This document shows, piece by piece, positions 1 through 8,829 of a stretch of 47,885 nucleotides of DNA. Numbering within the stretch: the first letter of the stretch is position 1; each line of letters opens with the position of its first letter. The stretch spans positions 1-47,885 of the forward strand of contig RYWL01000004.1 in assembly GCA_003979155.1 (NCBI GenBank), read 5' to 3'. The notes beneath the pieces are model-generated. The model saw nothing but the letters and a program-made list of their open reading frames with translations. It ran no database searches and had not been told where the DNA came from. The position numbers were made by a program, and so were the translations under genes. This stretch comes from Muribaculaceae bacterium. GTDB lineage: Bacteria > Bacteroidota > Bacteroidia > Bacteroidales > Muribaculaceae.

Positions 1-2433
1 ATGTATGAGCGAATTCATCACATTGTCGTGCGGTCGGCCTATGCCCACGGCCAGACGTCGGCGTGCGCGTGAGAATGCCACGTATAACAAACGGATGCTT
101 TCGTCGGCGCGGCCAAAACGCGAGCTTGCATTTGCCACTATCACATTATCGGATTCGAGACCTTTGGCTTTGTGCACTGTCATCACCGACAGGCGTTCTT
201 TGACCAGTCCGCATGCAAAGAGGTCGGATTCGTGGAAGGTGAGCAAGTCGTAGAGGTGCGCCGTGAGTTGTGTGGCAAATCCTGGCTCTGAACATGTATC
301 CACTATGAAATTATCGATTAGCTGCAGTATGTAGTCTAAATGCTGTATCGGCTCTATGCAGTCGGTCGACGTGAGATATTGATGAGCTTCATTCACTGCT
401 TCTGAGAGCGAGAACCCCGGCAATGTTGTCCTCAGTCGGGTCGAACTGTAAAAATCTCCATATTTCTTTTTCAGACGCGCTGCTATGCGCAGAATCTGCT
501 GGCTCGGCCGGTGTATATAGGGCTCGTCGACAGTGGAGTCGGTGAAGCGTGTCGCCGCCTCTGGTATAAGAGCTTTGATGAGCTCGGCCGTGGCGGCTAC
601 GTCGTCCGAGGCATTATGACTGTTGTGCCCGTCAATTTTAAAATAATCGATAAGAGCCGCCAGGGTATGAGTGCGTAAGTGGGGATACAGCAGTCGAGAT
701 ATTGCGAGAGTGTCAATCTGTCGGATCTCGTCGCTGAATATATCTGCCGGTTCGCGCGATAAGACTCGTGATATGTAATTGCGCAGAATACCACAGTCGA
801 AGGCAATATTGTGCCCGGCAAGCGCCGACGCGTCGCCAATATATGCCGTGAACATCGCCATGGCTTCGGCCGGACTATATTTCCGGGCATCGGCATATAT
901 TTCGACCAACTGGTTGGGCAAGCTGTCTTTCAGCGTTGGCGGCAGAGTCTTGTCCGTTGTGATAAAAACTTCGAATTTCGTGCCGGCGATAATCTCTCCG
1001 TCTTTCATTTTTATGGCAGAAATCTGCACGATATCGTCATTGAAAATATCGAGCCCGGTCGTTTCGGTGTCGAATACAACTACAATGCCGCCGTTATTCA
1101 TGCTGTTGCAGAAACGCGACAGACGCCACTGCGAAGGCGGCAGAAACAAGTCGTCGACTGAAATTGCCCTTGCCCTCAGTTCTGCCACAAGACGCCGGGC
1201 TTCTCTGAGGGTACGGATGGTGTCGGTCTGATACAGAAGTCGGCTCCACGCATGCCACTGCAGAGGATTAGCCACCACAGCGAGATGCGACCATATGGTT
1301 TTGAAGCTTGTCTGATGAAAGACATCCTGCTTCGAGATATGGAAATGTGGCAAACCAAGAGCCGAAAGCGTATGCGACATATCGTCGCCTTCGCGGTTTG
1401 TGCGGACAAGAATGGTGATACTCTCGTCGGGATTGGTTTCGAGCCAGTATCGGGCCTGTGCCGCAGCCATTACCCGCAGCGTGTTTTCTGATGCATGATA
1501 TGCAGTCAGAGGGGCTTCGGCATTGTCTTCGGCTATTGCTGAAGGGAGCAGCGTGCTGTCTATTCCGAGCCAGCGGCCGGCAAGTTCGTTGCACAGCGAC
1601 ACGAGATATGAGGGCGAGCGGTAATTGCGATATAAATGCAGTATTTTGCCTTTGCACATACGTTTTACGATGTCGAGGGCTCGCCCTCCGGCGCCTAAGA
1701 AACTGAAAATGGCCTGTTGCTCATCGCCGAGAAATAGTGCCGTGTGGTCTACGCTGTCAGAAACGAGTTCGATAATGGCGAGCTGCAGTGGTGTCATGTC
1801 CTGCGTCTCGTCGACCTGAACCCATGTATAACCGGTCATGCGATAGGGCTCGCTGCCGGTGTAGAGCAAGGCTGTGTATGTTTTCAGAAGAATTTCATCG
1901 AAATCGATAAGTTTGTTCTCAGCCTTGAACTTTACGAATTCGGCCACGAGTTTGCGCATACGGTCCGACGGTAATACCGACGGACGACGCATGACCCACG
2001 AAGGATGGTCGTTGTCGCACTGGTAAATGTATGCCGCTGACTCGAGGAAGTTTTTTACATCGTCGGATTTTGATATTCCAAACGATGTGAGCAGGTAGTC
2101 AAGCAGGTCTTCTTCGTCGAGAACAGATGTGTCGGGCTCTATGAGACCGTTGACATAAAGAAAGCGCAGGCAGAAGCGATGTATATTGCCCACAAAAAGA
2201 CCTTGTGGAGAGTAACCGAAATAAGCCGTGATGCGCGATTTCATTTCGCGTGCCGCCCGGTTGGTAAAAGTGATGCACAGCATCTTGTCGAACTCGATGC
2301 TGTGCATTGCATTTGCATGGAATATGCGACGGGCAAGAATGTGCGTCTTACCACAGCCCGGAGGAGCCAGCACAAGGGCGCTTGTGTCGTAGAGCTCTAT
2401 CAGCTTCTGCTGGCTGCTGTCGTCGATATCCAT
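1..2433 (-). CDS. UvrD/PcrA-like superfamily 1 DNA helicase with an inserted DEDDh (DnaQ-type) 3'-5' exonuclease domain, 3' end cut by the window edge
   Basis: Starts at the ATG complementary to 2431-2433 and stays open for 811 codons to base 1, so the C-terminus is missing. An SF1 helicase frame is clear: a Q-motif-like start (SSQQKL), Walker A APPGCGKT at residues 23-30, CITFTNRAAREM (motif Ia), VDETQDMTPLQ (motif II), YRNYRS, then near the end TVHKAKGLE and LLYVAFSRARRR (motifs V and VI, about residues 750-790). Between these, from about residue 450 to 620, sits a complete DnaQ-type exonuclease: FDTETTGLD (Asp, Glu), HNIAFDCGIL (Asp) and HNASDDV (His, Asp). I checked that the frame is continuous at three points (codons at 181, 1099 and 2431). 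Expected activity is ATP-driven unwinding coupled to 3'-5' trimming in DNA repair. It is the last visible gene of the long minus-strand series, 21 bases after the SGNH hydrolase gene, which may only be co-transcription. Helicase call is firm; biological role is inferred. Confidence 0.9.
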   Translation of the reverse strand, partial: MDIDDSSQQKLIELYDTSALVLAPPGCGKTHILARRIFHANAMHSIEFDKMLCITFTNRAAREMKSRITAYFGYSPQGLFVGNIHRFCLRFLYVNGLIEPDTSVLDEEDLLDYLLTSFGISKSDDVKNFLESAAYIYQCDNDHPSWVMRRPSVLPSDRMRKLVAEFVKFKAENKLIDFDEILLKTYTALLYTGSEPYRMTGYTWVQVDETQDMTPLQLAIIELVSDSVDHTALFLGDEQQAIFSFLGAGGRALDIVKRMCKGKILHLYRNYRSPSYLVSLCNELAGRWLGIDSTLLPSAIAEDNAEAPLTAYHASENTLRVMAAAQARYWLETNPDESITILVRTNREGDDMSHTLSALGLPHFHISKQDVFHQTSFKTIWSHLAVVANPLQWHAWSRLLYQTDTIRTLREARRLVAELRARAISVDDLFLPPSQWRLSRFCNSMNNGGIVVVFDTETTGLDIFNDDIVQISAIKMKDGEIIAGTKFEVFITTDKTLPPTLKDSLPNQLVEIYADARKYSPAEAMAMFTAYIGDASALAGHNIAFDCGILRNYISRVLSREPADIFSDEIRQIDTLAISRLLYPHLRTHTLAALIDYFKIDGHNSHNASDDVAATAELIKALIPEAATRFTDSTVDEPYIHRPSQQILRIAARLKKKYGDFYSSTRLRTTLPGFSLSEAVNEAHQYLTSTDCIEPIQHLDYILQLIDNFIVDTCSEPGFATQLTAHLYDLLTFHESDLFACGLVKERLSVMTVHKAKGLESDNVIVANASSRFGRADESIRLLYVAFSRARRRLAVGIGRPHDNVMNSLIH

Positions 2434-2454
2434 GCGGTGTGTTTTGACAAACTT

Positions 2455-3114
2455 TTATTCGTTTATATATGGCAGAATCAATTCTCTCCAGATAATGTAT
2501 CCTGGTCCAAGCAGATGCAGGCCGTCGTTGGTCAGGTCGGCGCGGAGATTGCCGTTCTCATCGGCAAACGAAGGATAGAGATTAATCCACGTGATGCCGC
2601 TTTTCGCGGCATGTTTTTCGAGGAGGGTATTGATGTCGCGTATGGTCTGCTCTTTGCCGAAAATACGTTTATAGCGTCCGAACGAATTATTTATCGGCAG
2701 GAGCGACTGGAGGTAGACTTTTGTCGTAGGCGATTCGCGACGTATACGCTCTGTAATTGCTTCCACTGCCGATGCTATCGAGTCGGCCGACAGGTCGTGG
2801 CTTACATCGTTCACGCCGCAGAGCAGAAATATTTTGGCCGGTTTGCCGCGAAGAATTCCGTCGAGTCGCAAGTCGATGCCTTCGGCGATGTCACCGTTTA
2901 TGCCACGGTTTACCACATTGGGGTTGCCGAGGAGCTCGTGCCACTCGCAACCGTGTGTGAGGCTGTTGCCGAGCATCACTATTGACGACGGATTTGTGCC
3001 GAGCGTATCGAATAACGATGCCCGTTGATAATAGAGCTCGCCAAAATCGGTTCCTTGGGCTGCAAAGCAGGTGGCAGAGAGCATTACAGACAGTGCTATA
3101 TTAAGTGCTTTCAT
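2455..3114 (-). CDS. SGNH/GDSL family hydrolase, exported
   Basis: A 219-residue protein with a signal peptide (MKALNIALSVMLSATCFA) followed by an SGNH hydrolase fold. Visible blocks are GNSLTHG (block I, nucleophilic Ser), RGINGD (block II Gly/Asn region), CGVNDVS (block III, GxND) and NDGLHL (block V, catalytic Asp and His). These hydrolases act as esterases or acetylesterases, often on acetylated sugars. I start at the ATG at 3112-3114; a TTG three codons upstream is less likely because the ATG puts the positively charged residue right at the signal peptide start. It follows murQ by 12 bases, so an O-acetyl esterase acting on peptidoglycan sugars in the periplasm is a reasonable guess, but the substrate is not visible in the sequence. 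Confidence 0.85.
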   Translation of the reverse strand: MKALNIALSVMLSATCFAAQGTDFGELYYQRASLFDTLGTNPSSIVMLGNSLTHGCEWHELLGNPNVVNRGINGDIAEGIDLRLDGILRGKPAKIFLLCGVNDVSHDLSADSIASAVEAITERIRRESPTTKVYLQSLLPINNSFGRYKRIFGKEQTIRDINTLLEKHAAKSGITWINLYPSFADENGNLRADLTNDGLHLLGPGYIIWRELILPYINE

Positions 3115-3126
3115 TTTAGGCAACTC

Positions 3127-3954
3127 TTAGGAATTGGCGTGTCCCTCTCGGTAATCGTCGACGGCTTTCTTTACAGAGCCATGCATAAGCAGCAGACGAC
3201 GGGCCTCGTCGTAAGGCAGACCGAGTTCTTCCACAATCATGCGAGTGCCGCGGTCTACGAGTTTTGCATTCGAGAGCTGCATGTTCACCATTTTATTGCC
3301 TTTTACCCTGCCCATTTTAATCATTGTGGCAGTTGTAATCATGTTACATATCATCTTTTGTCCTGTGCCGCTCTTCATACGCGATGAGCCCGTGACATAT
3401 TCCGGTCCGACAATCATCTCGATAGGAATTTCGGCGGCTTCGGAGACGGGGGCATCAGGGTTAGATGTTATGGCAGCTGTGAGAATACCGCGTTTGCGGC
3501 ACTCTTTGAGAGCTTCAATCACATATGGTGTAGTGCCCGATGCGGCAATGCCGATTACAGTGTCGAGCTCATTGATGTTAAATTTCTCAAGGTCGCGCCA
3601 ACCCTGGAGAACGTCGTCTTCGGCATTCTCGACCGGATTGCGCAGGGCGATATCGCCGCCTGCGATTATGCCGATTACCCACGAAGGCTCCATGCCGAAT
3701 GTCGGAGGTATTTCCGAGGCGTCGAGCACACCGAGGCGTCCTGATGTACCGGCACCGATATAAAAAATACGGCCGCCACGTTTCATGCGGGGTACTATCT
3801 GTTCGACAAGGCGGCTGATTTGAGGCATAGCTTTCTCTACGGCAAGAGCCACCTTTTTATCTTCGTTGTTGATGTCGTGAATAATCTCAGCGACCGATTT
3901 CTTCTCGAGGTCGTTGTAAAGCGAGGGTTGCTCGCTGATTTTTACAAATGCCAT
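3127..3954 (-). CDS. murQ: N-acetylmuramic acid 6-phosphate etherase
   Basis: MurQ splits the lactyl ether of MurNAc 6-phosphate to give GlcNAc 6-phosphate and D-lactate in the cytoplasm. The 275-residue length is close to that of characterised MurQ proteins (about 300). Family signatures are clear: SIS-domain phosphosugar site IGAGTSGRLGVLDASE at about residues 67-82, the IAASGTTPYV loop at about 137-146, and GPEYVTGSSRMKSGTGQK at about 182-200. The order upstream, DUF5009 membrane protein then BadF kinase then MurQ, matches the murT-murK-murQ cluster described for Tannerella forsythia. It starts 11 bases after the kinase stop. The D-lactate product would feed the FAD/Fe-S dehydrogenase three genes upstream. 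Identification is firm. Confidence 0.97.
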   Translation of the reverse strand: MAFVKISEQPSLYNDLEKKSVAEIIHDINNEDKKVALAVEKAMPQISRLVEQIVPRMKRGGRIFYIGAGTSGRLGVLDASEIPPTFGMEPSWVIGIIAGGDIALRNPVENAEDDVLQGWRDLEKFNINELDTVIGIAASGTTPYVIEALKECRKRGILTAAITSNPDAPVSEAAEIPIEMIVGPEYVTGSSRMKSGTGQKMICNMITTATMIKMGRVKGNKMVNMQLSNAKLVDRGTRMIVEELGLPYDEARRLLLMHGSVKKAVDDYREGHANS

Positions 3955-3965
3955 TGTCGTGATGA

Positions 3966-4811
3966 TTAAGAGTGGAAAGCAATAAGACCTTTCATAGGAC
4001 TTTTTACGATGCTACCGATTTTACAACCCTCGGCTTCAGCAGCTTCGCGCAGAACATCGGCGAAGTAATAGGCGATTGAGCCTATGAAATTCACATTATG
4101 CGATTCATATTGGGTGTATTGACGAATATTGCGACGGAAAAATGCGCGGAAAGCGTTGTATACGAGTTCGTGAATCTCGGGAACGTTGATGTTTTTGCTC
4201 AGGAATGGTGTCACCGAGGCCAGGAAACGGTTTGCGAAAGGCTCTTTGTATACTCTGCGGATGATGGTGAGCAAATCAAGGTCGTATTCGCTGAGGAAAC
4301 GATCGCACACCTCGGCCGGCAGTTGTTTTTTGAGCACGTCGCCGAGGAAGAGTTTGCCAAGCACTGCTCCCGAACCTTCGTCGCCGAGCACGTAGCCCAA
4401 AGGCGATACATTCTGCACTATCGCCTGTCCGTCGTATAGGCATGAATTCGAACCTGTGCCCATTATGCAGGCAATGCCGGGCTCGTGGCCGCAGAGGGAG
4501 CGGGCCGCAGCGAGCAGGTCGGTGTATACCTCCACAGTCTCGGCCGAGGAGATGTTTGCCTTTATTGCATGTGCCACATTGGAGCATACCTCCTCGGAGA
4601 TACATCCGGCACCGTAGAAAAACACGGCAGATATTTGCTCCGCGAAATTGCCGAGCTCGGGAATGAGTTCGGCTGCTATTCGTTCGCGAATTTCTTCCTC
4701 TGAGAGCATGACGGCATTCATGCCCATGGTGAATATCTGCTTTTCCAGTTTGCCGTTTTTGAGGGCGCACCAGTCGATTTTGGTGCTTCCGCAGTCAGCT
4801 ATTAATATCAT
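3966..4811 (-). CDS. BadF/BadG/BcrA/BcrD-type sugar kinase, probable MurNAc/GlcNAc kinase (MurK-like)
   Basis: A 281-residue ASKHA-fold kinase. The phosphate-1 loop is ADCGSTKIDW near the N-terminus, the phosphate-2 region is CIMGTGSNSCLYDG at about residues 134-147, and LGDEGSGAVLGK follows at about 162-173, as in eukaryotic-type GlcNAc kinases and the MurK family. It should phosphorylate imported MurNAc or GlcNAc at O-6, producing the substrate of MurQ, whose gene follows 11 bases later. Its ATG overlaps the stop of the DUF5009 gene by four bases (4808-4811), which points to translational coupling. The sugar preference (MurNAc, GlcNAc or both) cannot be read from the sequence; gene order favours MurNAc. 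Confidence 0.9.
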   Translation of the reverse strand: MILIADCGSTKIDWCALKNGKLEKQIFTMGMNAVMLSEEEIRERIAAELIPELGNFAEQISAVFFYGAGCISEEVCSNVAHAIKANISSAETVEVYTDLLAAARSLCGHEPGIACIMGTGSNSCLYDGQAIVQNVSPLGYVLGDEGSGAVLGKLFLGDVLKKQLPAEVCDRFLSEYDLDLLTIIRRVYKEPFANRFLASVTPFLSKNINVPEIHELVYNAFRAFFRRNIRQYTQYESHNVNFIGSIAYYFADVLREAAEAEGCKIGSIVKSPMKGLIAFHS

Positions 4812-6010
4812 AGTTTTATATATATTTTCTTTTTATATAGAATCAATCCTATTAGCCAGTTCACAACAAGGAAAACTACGGCGAACATAAATGATGCAAA
4901 GGTTGCGTCGTCTCCACAAAGCGGAAGTAAATATTCGCTGTAGACAATACCTTTTATTGACATTGTACTCTCACCGAAAGGCACTCTGATAAAACTTATG
5001 AGAAGTGTCATCACGGCTCCGAGGCAGTAGAGGAAAAGGGGGTTGATGCCGAATACCTCAAAGAACCGACACCAGCGGCGATAGCCTTTTATATCTATAA
5101 TCCATATGAGAAGCCCGAGGAAACTCGATGCAAGACCACATGTGGTGAGAACGAACGTGGGCGACCATATTTTTTTATTTACAGGTATGCCGTAGTCGAG
5201 AAGGAACCCTGAGAATGTAAGTATTACGCCAACGATAAACAGCTTGTTGATGCGCAATTCGTTGTCGCGAGTGCTCATAATCAGACCTCCGCAGAGGAAG
5301 CCAATGAGCATGTGCGCTATCGAGGGGAATGTACTGAGCAGCCCTTCGGGATCGAGATGAAGCGATATATCGCCTATGGTCTCTTTATACAGATGATTGG
5401 GCCCGATGATTTTGTTGTCCACTATATAGAGCACATTTTTGTCGCTGAATTCAAATCCGTTGCCGAATATAAGAACAATGGCATAAACCACGAGCATGGC
5501 AACCACTGTCAAAGGCAGTCCTTTGCGTGGTATAAGCAGTGCCATTGTGGCTCCTACGCCGTAGCAGAGTGCCAGTCGGGGAATGACACCGAGGAGGCGG
5601 ATGCGGTCAAAGTTGAAAACAGCCTCGAGAAATGTGGCATCGTTATTAAGGCCGCGTAGAAACAGTCCGAACCATGCCACCGCCATGCCGATGAGGAAGA
5701 GCAGCACTGAGCGGCGTAGTATTTTCCAGAACGATTTGACGGAGAATTTAAAATCGTATTTCCTGAGTGAAAAATATGTGGAAATACCCATGATGAACAT
5801 GAAGAACGGAAAAACAAGGTCAGTGGGTGTGAGCCCGTTCCACTCGGCATGCCTGAGCGGAGCATACATGTGTCCCCACGAGCCGGGGTTATTCACCAGA
5901 ATCATTCCGGCTATTGTGATTCCTCGAAGAATATCAAGCGCGAGCAGACGTCCGCTTACTTTTTGAGGCTTCGGATTCTCTGATATCATATTCTGAGAAT
6001 GCTGTTTCAT
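4808..6010 (-). CDS. DUF5009/COG4299 polytopic membrane protein, candidate inner-membrane MurNAc transporter (MurT-like)
   Basis: A 400-residue integral membrane protein with about ten hydrophobic segments, starting with LDILRGITIAGMILVNNPG (about residues 25-43), the hallmark of the heparan-alpha-glucosaminide acetyltransferase/NagX-like DUF5009 family. Members of this family are often labelled acyltransferases, but in Tannerella forsythia a protein in the same position (before the kinase and murQ) was shown to be needed for MurNAc uptake and named MurT; that comparison is from memory of the literature. Here the same three-gene order is present. It overlaps both the upstream gene (6007-6010) and the downstream kinase gene (4808-4811) by four bases. 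Transport is therefore the favoured role; transmembrane acetyl transfer to an amino sugar is the alternative. Confidence 0.8.
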   Translation of the reverse strand: MKQHSQNMISENPKPQKVSGRLLALDILRGITIAGMILVNNPGSWGHMYAPLRHAEWNGLTPTDLVFPFFMFIMGISTYFSLRKYDFKFSVKSFWKILRRSVLLFLIGMAVAWFGLFLRGLNNDATFLEAVFNFDRIRLLGVIPRLALCYGVGATMALLIPRKGLPLTVVAMLVVYAIVLIFGNGFEFSDKNVLYIVDNKIIGPNHLYKETIGDISLHLDPEGLLSTFPSIAHMLIGFLCGGLIMSTRDNELRINKLFIVGVILTFSGFLLDYGIPVNKKIWSPTFVLTTCGLASSFLGLLIWIIDIKGYRRWCRFFEVFGINPLFLYCLGAVMTLLISFIRVPFGESTMSIKGIVYSEYLLPLCGDDATFASFMFAVVFLVVNWLIGLILYKKKIYIKL

Positions 6011-8829
6011 ATGTTATCGCGATATTTGGGCTGGGCAGACGGAGTGGTGCACTCGTCTACAAGATACACAATCGACTTATATGGAATTCCCGAGTTGGTG
6101 GTCAGGCCTATTTCGCAGGTGCGCGAATTGGAGTAACCGTATTTGATTCCGGCTTTCTCTATCTGCTCGCGAAGTTTGCGGAGTCCCCATGCATTGAGTT
6201 CGGGATGGGTGAAACCCTTGTCGCCTGCAAAGCCGCAACAGCCCACTTGTTCGGGAACGAGTACATGAGCCGAGCACATGCCGGCGAGTTTCACTATTTT
6301 GTCGGCAATGCCCATACGGCGTGTCGAGCAAGTGATGTGCACGGCCACAGGTGTGTCATGGCGGTGGAATACAAGATTCTGAGCCAGACAGTCGTGGATG
6401 AATTCGGCCGGTTCGTATAGTTTAACCGACTTAATATGCTCTGTCATACGGTGCAGACACGGGCTTTGATCGCATACAATGGGCCAGCGACCGTTTTCCG
6501 ATGCGGAAATCAGCGCAATCTCGAGTTCCGACAGTTTTTGGTCGGCGATATCGGGCATACCTTTGCTTTCCCATATCATGCCGCAGCACAGGTCTTTGAG
6601 ATTTTGTGGAAATATGACTTCGTATCCGGCTTTGTTGCAGAGGTTCACAAACATATCCACTAATGGCCGGATTGTTGTGTCCGATTCTTCCGATCGTCCC
6701 ATGGTGCGGTTGATGCACGATGGATAATAGACAACCTTTAGCTTCTGCGGCTCAGTCTGCGCCGACACGGTTTCGATCGGATTATATGGAACTGGCAGGG
6801 CAGAAGTCCATAGCGGCATTCCGAGTTTGTGAAGCCCTTTGCCGAGAGCTTCAACTCCTTTGTCTCCAATCATGGCGTGGGCTACCGACGCGGTTCCAAG
6901 TGCTATGCGCAAACCAGTAGAGACACCTGCAAGGTGTTGTGCCGCCCAGCGTCCGAGTTTCTTTTGGTTTGTTGTCAGTGCCTGCTCTCTTACCTCATGA
7001 ATAAGGTCGCCGGTATTTATTTTCATCGGACACGATGTGCTGCACAGGCCGTCGCCTGCGCATGTATCGGCTCCGTAATATTTATAGCTGTCTATAAGAG
7101 ATTTCAGCCGTTCGGGGTCTCCGTTGTCCGATTTCAGACGTGATATTTCTCTGTGCGCCACGATGCGCTGCCGGGCAGACAGCGTAAAGCCGCAACTGAC
7201 ACAATTGGGCTCGCAGAAACCGCACTCGATACATTTGTCGACTATCGGGGAGGTAAGGGGCAGCGGTTTCATGCCGTGCACAAAGCACTCGGGGTCATCA
7301 TTGAATATGACACCGGGATTCAGCAGCTCCAGCGGGTCGAAAGCTTTTTTGAGCCGCTTCATTATTGTCCATGCCTTGGAGCCCCATTCTGACTCAACAA
7401 AGGGTGCCATGTTGCGCCCTGTGCCGTGCTCGGCCTTGAGAGAGCCGTCGTAGCGTCGTACAACGAGCTCTTCTATATGACTCATGAGGTTGCGGTATTT
7501 GTTCACCTCTTCCTCTGTGTCAAATGATTGGGAGATTATGAAATGGTAGTTGCCTTCAAGCGCATGTCCATAGATGCATGCGTCGTCGTAGCCGCAGTCT
7601 TCAAGAAGGCGGGCGAGTTCTACCGAAGCCTCAGGCAAATCGTCGATATGGAATGCGATATCCTCGATTAATACTGTTGTACCCGGTTTGCGCGTACCGC
7701 CCACAGCCGGGAATATGCCCGAGCGCATTTCCCACCATGCTGCGACTTCGGCTGCGTCGGTTGAAAAATGAGCAGGTTTGAAAAGCTTGAAGTTTCTGAT
7801 TACGTCGAGCGTGGCATTAATCTGTCGGTCAAGTTGTTCGGCAGTCTCTGCTTCGGTCTGGACGAGCAGTGCCGTGAGATTGCTGCCGGTTGTATCGTTT
7901 ACAGACCGGAGCGATTTACTGTCGAGAAGTTCGCATGCCTGCACCGGAGCGCTCTTACGCATTGCCACTACAGCACGGCATGCTTCGGCCATATCATCGA
8001 AGTATATCATTGCCGATGCGGCATAAGGCTGCTTGAGCTTGGTGTTGAATCTCACTTCGCTTATAAACGCGAGTGTGCCTTCGCTGCCCACCATACAGTG
8101 TGCGATGATGTCGAACGGGTCGTCGAAAAGGACGAAAGGCAGTATGTTGAGACCCGTAACGTTCTTTATGGAATATTTGTGCTGTATGAGCTGTGTCAGT
8201 TCCGGATCTTGGCGCACTTCGTCGCGGATTGCCTTTATTTCGTCGAGCAGGGAGCTGTGCTTGTCGGCGAACGCTTTGCGCGATGTTTCGTCGGCAGTGT
8301 CGAGCACAGTGCCGTCGGCAAGAACAATGCGAATGTCGCGGAGTATGCGGTCGCTGTTGGCGTGTGTGCCGCACTTCATGCCCGATGCGTTATTTGCTAC
8401 AATACCGCCAACCATAGCGGCTTTTTTTGATGCAGGGTCGGGCGAGAAGACGCGGCCATAGGGCGCAAGGATTTCGTCGACGCGCGCGCCTCGGATACCG
8501 GGCTGCAGTGCTATGCCTTTGGCTTCGGGGTCGAGCAGCCGGTATTTGTCCCATAATGTACCGGCCTCAATGATAATTGAGTCGGAAATAGCCTGGCCGG
8601 ACAGACTTGTGCCTGCCGCACGGAATGTAAGCGGCAATTTCAATGCTGTTGCCTGCTGGAGCACTGCCGTTACTTCGTTCTCGTCGGCCACACGCACCAC
8701 GACCTTGGGAAGAAGACGGTAGAATCCCGCATCAGTGCCCCATGCGAGACAACGCAAATCGTCGCTGTAAATGCGCGTCCGGGGTACAGTACGGCTTATT
8801 TCCCGTATGAACTTTTTGTAGTTGTCCAT
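6007..8829 (-). CDS. FAD-binding and (Fe-S)-binding oxidoreductase, probable D-lactate dehydrogenase
   Basis: A 940-residue protein combining an FAD-binding PCMH/GlcD half with a GlpC/LutA-like Fe-S half. The FAD part shows TFRAAGTSLSGQA and GGIVANNASGMKCGTHANSDRI in the N-terminal 180 residues and the vanillyl-alcohol-oxidase type C-terminal region KAEHGTGRNMAPF at about 460. Two [4Fe-4S] motifs follow, CIECGFCEPNC at about 530 and CAGDGLCSTSC at about 590, then two CCG domains (LCCGMIWES near 745 and VGCCGFAGDKGF near 863). This is the Dld-II/GlcD-GlcF fused architecture used for D-lactate or other 2-hydroxyacids. Its position between namZ and the MurT/MurK/MurQ genes makes oxidation of the D-lactate set free by MurQ the obvious task. 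Its ATG shares one base with the namZ stop. Substrate is inferred from context. Confidence 0.85.
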   Translation of the reverse strand: MDNYKKFIREISRTVPRTRIYSDDLRCLAWGTDAGFYRLLPKVVVRVADENEVTAVLQQATALKLPLTFRAAGTSLSGQAISDSIIIEAGTLWDKYRLLDPEAKGIALQPGIRGARVDEILAPYGRVFSPDPASKKAAMVGGIVANNASGMKCGTHANSDRILRDIRIVLADGTVLDTADETSRKAFADKHSSLLDEIKAIRDEVRQDPELTQLIQHKYSIKNVTGLNILPFVLFDDPFDIIAHCMVGSEGTLAFISEVRFNTKLKQPYAASAMIYFDDMAEACRAVVAMRKSAPVQACELLDSKSLRSVNDTTGSNLTALLVQTEAETAEQLDRQINATLDVIRNFKLFKPAHFSTDAAEVAAWWEMRSGIFPAVGGTRKPGTTVLIEDIAFHIDDLPEASVELARLLEDCGYDDACIYGHALEGNYHFIISQSFDTEEEVNKYRNLMSHIEELVVRRYDGSLKAEHGTGRNMAPFVESEWGSKAWTIMKRLKKAFDPLELLNPGVIFNDDPECFVHGMKPLPLTSPIVDKCIECGFCEPNCVSCGFTLSARQRIVAHREISRLKSDNGDPERLKSLIDSYKYYGADTCAGDGLCSTSCPMKINTGDLIHEVREQALTTNQKKLGRWAAQHLAGVSTGLRIALGTASVAHAMIGDKGVEALGKGLHKLGMPLWTSALPVPYNPIETVSAQTEPQKLKVVYYPSCINRTMGRSEESDTTIRPLVDMFVNLCNKAGYEVIFPQNLKDLCCGMIWESKGMPDIADQKLSELEIALISASENGRWPIVCDQSPCLHRMTEHIKSVKLYEPAEFIHDCLAQNLVFHRHDTPVAVHITCSTRRMGIADKIVKLAGMCSAHVLVPEQVGCCGFAGDKGFTHPELNAWGLRKLREQIEKAGIKYGYSNSRTCEIGLTTNSGIPYKSIVYLVDECTTPSAQPKYRDNI

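Noticed and set aside
2179-2985. Plus-strand 268-codon frame
   Set aside because: Lies opposite the UvrD and SGNH genes, both of which carry clear family motifs; it is an antisense shadow.
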